DNA of 64,000 nucleotides. Origin: Babylonia areolata (lineage: Eukaryota; Mollusca; Gastropoda; Neogastropoda; Buccinidae). The DNA is taken from assembly GCF_041734735.1 (NCBI RefSeq), contig NC_134883.1:19145247-19209246 (forward strand). The letters are read 5' to 3'. Positions 62,592 through 64,000 of the stretch are shown here, piece after piece. The notes below the pieces were generated by a model. It was given only the letters and a program-made list of their open reading frames with translations, made no database searches and was not told the origin of the DNA. A program made the translations under genes and the position numbers. The stretch's first letter is position 1. Each line of letters begins with the position of its first letter.

Positions 62592-63513
62592 ACCTCCTCA
62601 AGAGAGACGGGCTCAGCAAAGATGTTGTCCGTGTCAATCTCCTGCAGTTGTTCTAGAGTCTTTCTGAGAAACATGACGAAGGGCTGAAGCTGATACTCCA
62701 TACACTGCATCAGCACATTCACCTGCACACACACATCACCTCACCTCCTATAATCACTCCATCAACCTATCCATCAAAACACTGCTTTGGTTTGATGGTC
62801 AAATATCTAGCAAATTCTGCAGAGACTCAACTCATTTTTCTAAATATTTATTAAGTAAATTACAGAACAGCCAGAAAAAAATTCAATAAACAAAACTTTC
62901 TCCAGCATATATGCCAGTGACACTGACACTATTTGTTGCAGATGTTACTTTGGTTTACTAAAGTAGTAAAGAGCAATTACACTCATACTGCACCCAGTTC
63001 AATAACACAGCAATATATATATCCTGACATGATATCATGTTAGAACTTTCTGACCCATAGTCTATGTCCATCTTATTCCCACCCTTACCAGGAAAAACCA
63101 CAACTATACACTCCATTAGCTCTCACTCTACACTCCTATTTCCACAATCATCTCAAAGAGTATTTGTATTAACAAATATTGTGACATTAGCTGTACAGTG
63201 CTGTGTGAACTGATATACACTGCAGTCCACATGTTTTTCTTCTGACCCAATATGACATTAGCTGTACAGTGTTGTATGATGCACACTGCAGTCCACACAA
63301 CCAGCCAAGCTCACCATCAGACTCAACATAGAGGAAGTGGAGAAAAGATGGTGCACTTAGAGATGTGAAAGGGAAGTGAGCACTCACCCACTCCCGCTTG
63401 ACTTTCTCTCTCTTCCTGACCAGCTCTGTCAGCAGTCGCAGTTTCTCCAGGTTCTGGCGGATGTGCTGCCAGAACTGCAGGTGTTTGTCGCTGGACTGCT
63501 TGTCGTTCTTCTG
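30891..63513 (-). CDS. BRPF1: BRPF-family (peregrin/BRPF1-like) protein, 3' portion, 12 exons
   Basis: Chromatin reader and scaffold. BRPF proteins bridge MOZ/MORF/HBO1 (KAT6/KAT7) acetyltransferases to ING and MEAF6 subunits and bind histone H3 in the nucleus. Coding exons on the minus strand: 63513-63388, 62722-62594, 62163-61975, 61378-61261, 60493-60392, 57942-57829, 57051-56818, 55072-54449, 47319-47173, 42925-42819, 33570-33431, 31083-30891. All have AG/GT borders, and the phases fit at every junction (2223 nt, 740 codons plus stop). Domains in this partial protein: helical segment 1-50, bromodomain about 55-160, basic helical segment about 215-250, disordered 250-610 with RG repeat, AT-hook-like motif and Ser/Glu/Asp tracts, PWWP about 615-700, and a C-terminal tail ending SSSED. 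Vertebrate BRPF1 is about 1200 residues, so the first third to half (EPC-like domain, PHD-Znk-PHD) lies outside the window. Identity is from remembered family sequence; exon borders are my reading and not checked against RNA. Confidence 0.93.
32045..32465. repeat. 54-61-bp tandem repeat, about 7 copies
   Basis: Core AGCTTGTGGATAACTTTCTC, then CCCATCTCTATCCCCTAAG and TTGGTTGT or CTGCTTCATGGCTGT. Left copies are about 54 bp; right copies carry the extra CTTCATGG piece. Confidence 0.95.
32520..33417. repeat. 31/34-bp minisatellite, about 27 copies
   Basis: Core TTTCTGCTACTTTACCAG, then CCACCATCACCACTGA or ATACCACCAGCACTGA. It ends 13 bp from the splice donor of exon k. On the transcript strand each unit reads CTGGTAAAGTAGCAG, which contains a donor-like GTAAAGTA. 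Confidence 0.95.
33431..33570 (-). CDS. BRPF1: BRPF exon k: second half of the PWWP domain
   Basis: 140 nt (46 codons + 2; residues 631-677). [20 protein letters not shown] continues the PWWP fold and [11 protein letters not shown] ends at the split Trp codon; the Phe of LFFD is the third cage residue. The acceptor is a tandem CAGCAG; using the second AG gives ALIINPK as in the family, the first would add a Gln. The donor is GTCAGT, and a 34-bp minisatellite starts about 13 bp beyond it. Confidence 0.95.
34253..34387 (+). mobile_element. LINE 3'-end fragment (copy 2)
   Basis: Same family as 14539-14675: TTCTACTGTATCTGTGT, ATGGTTTTC, CCCCCCCAATATT, TTGTGACACCGGTACACATG and GGTAATAAAGACAT, then (TATTC)n. 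Antisense to the BRPF gene. No coding portion. Confidence 0.65.
35845..36985. repeat. Tandem repeat of 35-45 bp, about 28 copies
   Basis: Core GTGTTGACACTGTGTGGATT, then CCAGCTAACTCCTGTCAGT with optional CAGT, CGAT or CACT additions that change the length. In intron 10. Confidence 0.95.
39150..39420. repeat. 54-bp tandem repeat, 4-5 copies
   Basis: Core GAGATACAGCACAGGTAACT, then TCCCACACATCACTGTGATG and CAGCACAGCTGTG. A detached piece of the same unit lies at 39660-39682, beyond the SINE. Confidence 0.9.
39421..39530. repeat. Short block of the 40-bp repeat
   Basis: Three copies of CATGTCCTATACATCCCATG with GGAATGTGGGTG. Same family as 40165-41090, but separated from it by the SINE and about 500 bp of unique sequence. 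Confidence 0.9.
39531..39660 (+). mobile_element. SINE of a type common in caenogastropods
   Basis: 130-bp element starting at CTCAAGGCCTGACTAAGCGC and ending in CCTTGAGCTACTGATACTGA, with a short (CTGATA) tail. I recall this sequence as a highly repeated short element in sea-snail genomes (memory, not searched). Three nested inverted pairs are visible: CTCAAGG/CCTTGAG (39535-39541, 39636-39642), GCCTGAC/GTCAGGC (39541-39547, 39572-39578) and TCTGC/GCAGA (39580-39584, 39588-39592). It lies between two minisatellites in BRPF intron 10, antisense to the gene. Confidence 0.75.
40165..41090. repeat. 24/42-bp minisatellite with 342-bp higher-order duplication
   Basis: Core CATGTCCTATACATCCCATG, followed either by CTTTTTC (short unit) or by GAATGTGGGTGGTGCTTTTT (long unit). 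The order of short and long units repeats with a shift of 342 bp (for example the variant ATCACATGGAATGTGGCTGG at 40529 and 40871). Open frames of 280-294 codons are by-products. Confidence 0.95.
41095..41830. repeat. Tandem repeat of about 60 bp, 12 copies
   Basis: Core GTCTGATCACCAACCTGATC, then TTTAGGTAGACAGAACATAA and TGGGAAACAAAAACATTAAC. Some copies carry an extra TCATGATAA. Confidence 0.95.
42819..42925 (-). CDS. BRPF1: BRPF exon j: first half of the PWWP domain
   Basis: 107 nt (2 + 35 codons; residues 595-630), ending in phase 0. [20 protein letters not shown] matches [20 protein letters not shown] of BRPF1 with Trp in place of Ser, which brings it closer to the canonical PWWP motif. 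Both Tyr residues of the methyl-lysine aromatic cage are present. The acceptor is TTGCCTTCTAG and the donor GTAAGTAC is strong. Confidence 0.95.
42926..47172 (-). other. BRPF intron 9 (4.2 kb)
   Basis: Phase 1 intron. 42926-46070 is unique AT-rich sequence with no exon recognised. A 107-codon Lys-rich plus frame at 43557-43880 is low complexity and not supported. The left end (46075-47138) is a minisatellite. Confidence 0.8.
46075..47138. repeat. Tandem repeat of 30-45 bp next to exon i
   Basis: Core GACAGCACTCCCATGACA, then CCACACAGACAGCCCCACAG and TTA. Variants read GCAGCACACAGACAGC. About 27 copies, ending about 35 bp from the exon i donor. Confidence 0.95.
47173..47319 (-). CDS. BRPF1: BRPF exon i: Pro/Ser-rich linker
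   Basis: 147 nt (2 + 48 codons + 1; residues 546-594). [17 protein letters not shown], then [17 protein letters not shown]. There is little direct similarity to vertebrates; I chose it because its phases fit exactly between its neighbours, the borders are GTGTAG and GTGAGC, and no other candidate in the long gap does this. A longer acceptor choice upstream cannot be excluded. A 41-bp minisatellite starts about 35 bp after the donor. Confidence 0.75.
48285..48845. repeat. 23/35-bp minisatellite, about 19 copies
   Basis: Core TTGGCAGTCCATGTGT, then ATATGCTGAACCC or GCATGCTGAACCC, with an optional TGAACC step. Confidence 0.95.
48890..50685. repeat. 22/29-bp minisatellite, 1.8 kb, with 468-bp duplication
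   Basis: Core CTGACACCACACAATGCATT, then CACA or CACTTCACA. Variants include AATACATT and ACAACACACAAT. The segment 49228-49695 is repeated almost exactly at 49696-50163. Confidence 0.95.
51126..51167. repeat. (TG)n microsatellite
   Basis: About 19 TG dinucleotides at the left border of the G-rich array. Confidence 0.95.
51185..51645. repeat. G-rich purine array
   Basis: Imperfect units of 25-40 bp around GGGCAGTGATAAGGGGGG. The plus strand is nearly all G and A with frequent runs of four or more G, so G-quadruplex or triplex structure is possible. C-rich minus frames here are rejected. Confidence 0.9.
52965..53165. repeat. 35-bp tandem repeat, 6 copies
   Basis: Core GGCCAGGTTGACCATCAGG, then ACACACACTGAACAAA. 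Confidence 0.95.
53615..53890. repeat. Tandem repeat of about 46 bp, 6 copies
   Basis: Core AGAATTCCATGGACTTTCAT, then CAACACACAACAGGAAATGA. Some copies read TTCGATGG or lack a few bases. Confidence 0.95.
54060..54408. repeat. Tandem repeat of about 62 bp, 5 copies
   Basis: Core GTGTCAGATAATGGGTGGTG, then ACAGGGTTCAGGCTGACACT and GACAACACACAGACAGGTGC. It ends about 40 bp from the exon h donor. Confidence 0.95.
54449..55072 (-). CDS. BRPF1: BRPF exon h: long disordered exon with AT-hook-like motif
   Basis: 624 nt (2 + 207 codons + 1; residues 338-545), the largest exon. [14 protein letters not shown] matches the GRRTSVLF-K-K box of BRPF proteins. LGRPPKNKW is AT-hook-like and also present in the family (GRPPKNR). 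[18 protein letters not shown] resembles the FLVYRND...SSSDSESS stretch. The C-terminal third is Ser/Asp/Glu-rich and low in complexity. The donor is GTGAGT. The acceptor GTTACAG lies inside the last unit of a tandem array, with no clear pyrimidine tract. Minisatellites sit on both sides. Confidence 0.9.
55073..55838. repeat. Trinucleotide-like minisatellite at the exon h acceptor
   Basis: Core TTTGTAACACCACCA, then TCAAAAC, TAACCACAACAC or CCAACAC, alternating with ATCACCATTACCTCAACACT units. On the transcript strand the last unit (GGTGGTGTTACA) supplies the AG of the exon h acceptor. Confidence 0.95.
56170..56810. repeat. Minisatellite of 24-32 bp at the exon g donor
   Basis: Core CAGTGTGGGTGCTGTGTTCC, then AACAAACA, AACAAACACA or AACACACA. 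About 22 copies. It starts 8 bp from the exon g donor. Confidence 0.95.
56818..57051 (-). CDS. BRPF1: BRPF exon g: disordered, Pro-rich with RG repeat
   Basis: 234 nt (2 + 77 codons + 1; residues 260-337). Acidic and Thr/Ser-rich at the start, then Pro-rich ([17 protein letters not shown]), then an RGG-box-like run [17 protein letters not shown] and [17 protein letters not shown] know of no such RG run in vertebrate BRPF1, so it may be lineage-specific. Phase and donor (GTGAGTGG) fit the next exon. A 30-bp minisatellite begins about 8 bp beyond the donor. Confidence 0.85.
57052..57828 (-). other. BRPF intron 6 (0.8 kb)
   Basis: Unique AT-rich sequence with an A-rich run at 57690-57725. Nothing else seen. 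Confidence 0.85.
57829..57942 (-). CDS. BRPF1: BRPF exon f: basic helical segment
   Basis: 114 nt (2 + 37 codons + 1; residues 222-259). [20 protein letters not shown] corresponds to the [20 protein letters not shown]-type segment that follows the bromodomain in BRPF proteins and is predicted helical and basic. A CTAAC branch-point-like motif lies 15-20 bases before the CTACAG acceptor. The donor is GTGAGC. Confidence 0.9.
57943..60391 (-). other. BRPF intron 5 (2.4 kb)
   Basis: 57943-59930 is unique AT-rich sequence; a motif around CTAGGTTTTAGACCTA/CTAGGTTTTAGGCCTA occurs twice (59477-59552). 59935-60340 is a minisatellite. No exon seen. Confidence 0.85.
59935..60340. repeat. 68-bp minisatellite, 6 copies
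   Basis: Core GACTGCAGTGACTGTTCAGT, then CATGGGGGTGAGAAAGGGTG, AGGGATGGGTCAGGAAAG and AAGTGGTGGT. Copies are nearly identical, which suggests recent expansion. On the transcript strand each carries CACTGCAG, an acceptor-like sequence. Confidence 0.95.
60392..60493 (-). CDS. BRPF1: BRPF exon e: linker helix
   Basis: 102 nt (2 + 33 codons + 1; residues 188-221). It includes [19 protein letters not shown], which lines up with LPVEEQLKLLLERLDEVNA in vertebrate BRPFs. The acceptor is TTGTTGCAG. The donor GTGCTC is the weakest of the set, but it is the one that keeps the frame into the next exon. A 68-bp minisatellite starts about 50 bp into the following intron. Confidence 0.86.
60494..61260 (-). 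other. BRPF intron 4 (0.8 kb)
   Basis: Contains poly-C 60575-60599 followed by (CA)6, a T-run at 60524-60534 and a C-run at 61074-61084. The rest is unique, with no exon seen. Confidence 0.85.
61261..61378 (-). CDS. BRPF1: BRPF exon d: end of the bromodomain
   Basis: 118 nt, starting in phase 0 and ending after the first base of a codon (residues 149-188). [20 protein letters not shown] matches the GGAVLRQARRQAEKMGID stretch that ends the bromodomain in BRPF proteins; THLPH-like GLHLPHT follows. The donor is GTATGT. The split codon completes as Gly with the GG that opens the next exon. Confidence 0.92.
61379..61974 (-). other. BRPF intron 3 with 80-bp repeat
   Basis: 61605-61850 holds two full copies and one partial copy of an 80-bp AT-rich unit (ACAATAAATAGAGAACATT, TTGTACATACATACAATAAA). 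The rest is unique. Confidence 0.85.
61975..62163 (-). CDS. BRPF1: BRPF exon c: bromodomain core
   Basis: 63 codons, phase 0 at both ends (residues 86-148). It holds [17 protein letters not shown] (ZA loop and αA) and [19 protein letters not shown] (αB-BC loop-αC). The Asn of the MDYN motif (residue 132) is the conserved acetyl-lysine-contacting Asn and the Tyr before it is also kept, so the pocket looks functional. The acceptor AG is preceded by an uninterrupted TG tract. The donor is GTGAGG. Confidence 0.95.
62164..62593 (-). other. BRPF intron 2 with TG tracts at both ends
   Basis: On the transcript strand the intron starts GTCAG(TG)17 (62589-62556 on the plus strand as CA) and ends in (TG)n-CGCAG (62181-62164). 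In between, a unit of about 65 bp with GACAGTTGTAGCATTGCT and GGGTCTGCATGCA occurs twice (62183-62247 and 62281-62345). Confidence 0.9.
62594..62722 (-). CDS. BRPF1: BRPF exon b: start of the bromodomain
   Basis: 43 codons, phase 0 at both ends (partial-protein residues 43-85). It encodes the αZ helix, [18 protein letters not shown], and the start of the ZA loop, [11 protein letters not shown], matching LRKTLDQLQEKD...IFAQPVSLKEV in vertebrate BRPFs. The acceptor follows a short TG run and the donor GTCAGT runs straight into (TG)17 in the intron. Codon 43 joins in frame to VPDY of the next exon. Confidence 0.93.
62723..63387 (-). other. BRPF intron 1 of the window
   Basis: Unique AT-rich sequence. 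A short ACATTAGCTGTACAGTG motif occurs twice (63183 and 63252). No exon seen. Confidence 0.85.
63388..63513 (-). CDS. BRPF1: BRPF exon a: helical segment before the bromodomain
   Basis: First exon in the window, 42 codons, phase 0 at both ends. It includes [18 protein letters not shown] followed by [11 protein letters not shown], matching the YWQKLRHDLERARLL...RKREKLKRE segment of vertebrate BRPF1. That region is known to help bind ING5 and MEAF6. The donor after Trp-42 is GTGAGTGC. The acceptor is a tandem CAGCAG, so an exon shorter by one Gln is possible. The frame stays open for some way upstream without family similarity, so I start at the splice site. The rest of the gene continues to the right, outside the window. 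Confidence 0.88.
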
Positions 63514-64000
63514 CTGGGGGCCATGTCGCAAACACACACACTTATCACAATCCAAAGTTAAACCCAAGGAAATGTGGACAAAAAAACACACCAAAAAACA
63601 TTGTACAGACAACAAACATCTAGTGCAGAAAACAAATCATCTGTGTCATTAAGTAGCACTTAAGACTGAGTGATGAGTTTCCTTGTAACACTAAAGGTGA
63701 TTACTTGCTATGTTGTAACTGTGGGACGAAAATGTGCAGTGTATGTTACTGTTCCTACTGATATCAATCATTTTATGTGGAATGATCTTACTGATTTTTT
63801 TCTTGTCTTGTCTGAATGCTCTTGCTGATTTTTTCTTTTCTTTTTTTTTCCTTTTATTTGGAGGGTGGTGTTACTGTAAAATTAATTACATGTATCATTG
63901 TATGCCTCACTTCAGTTCATCTGAGAAAAAAATTACTCAAATAAGAAACATGGAAAAAAAAAAAAAAAAGAAGAAAAAGAAGAAGAAATTAACATAAATT
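63514..64000 (-). other. Upstream BRPF intron (partial)
   Basis: AT-rich sequence with T- and A-runs, no exon seen. Exons for the PHD fingers and the EPC-like region must lie further right, outside the window. Confidence 0.7.

Noticed and set aside
1-64000. LTR retrotransposon, retrovirus-like or Polinton-type element
   Set aside because: I saw no long terminal repeats, protease/integrase motifs or capsid-like frames anywhere.

Overview
The window is animal nuclear DNA, most likely from a gastropod mollusc. It holds the 3' two thirds of one host gene, a BRPF-family (peregrin/BRPF1-like) chromatin reader on the minus strand, read as 12 coding exons between 63513 and 30891. Intron phases match across all 11 junctions and the joined frame is 740 codons plus a stop. 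The snail assignment rests on a SINE at 39531-39660 that I recall as common in caenogastropod genomes; that is memory, not a search. The protein is clearly of the invertebrate single-copy BRPF type.

Layout. 1-206 may be the last coding piece of a plus-strand gene entering from the left (weak). 207-24960 holds no host gene I can support. It carries long minisatellites (2.3-4.96, 7.15-8.69, 10.03-10.69, 14.77-15.43, 17.51-19.91, 20.06-21.45 and 23.03-24.19 kb), a 5'-truncated LINE with a 27-bp target duplication (11227-12521), a LINE RNase H-region scrap on the minus strand (about 5440-5810), a LINE 3' tail (14539-14675) and a pair of inverted 38-bp palindromes. 24965-30890 is best read as the long 3' UTR of the BRPF gene. 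30891-63513 is the gene, whose large introns hold many further tandem arrays, one SINE and one more LINE tail. The 5' half of the gene (EPC-like region and PHD fingers) must lie beyond 64000.

The encoded part contains, in order, the helical segment before the bromodomain, a complete bromodomain with its acetyl-lysine-binding Asn, a basic helical segment, a long disordered region with an RG repeat, an AT-hook-like GRPPK and Ser/acidic tracts, and a complete C-terminal PWWP domain. In known BRPF proteins these parts scaffold MOZ/MORF/HBO1 acetyltransferase complexes on acetylated and H3K36-methylated chromatin.

The most striking non-coding feature is minisatellite density: about 25 unrelated tandem-repeat families cover roughly a third of the window by my boundaries. 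Several start within 0-50 bp of BRPF splice sites, and one supplies a splice acceptor. I found no operon-like, CRISPR-like or defence-like system and no virus-derived element; most long open frames here are by-products of tandem repeats.
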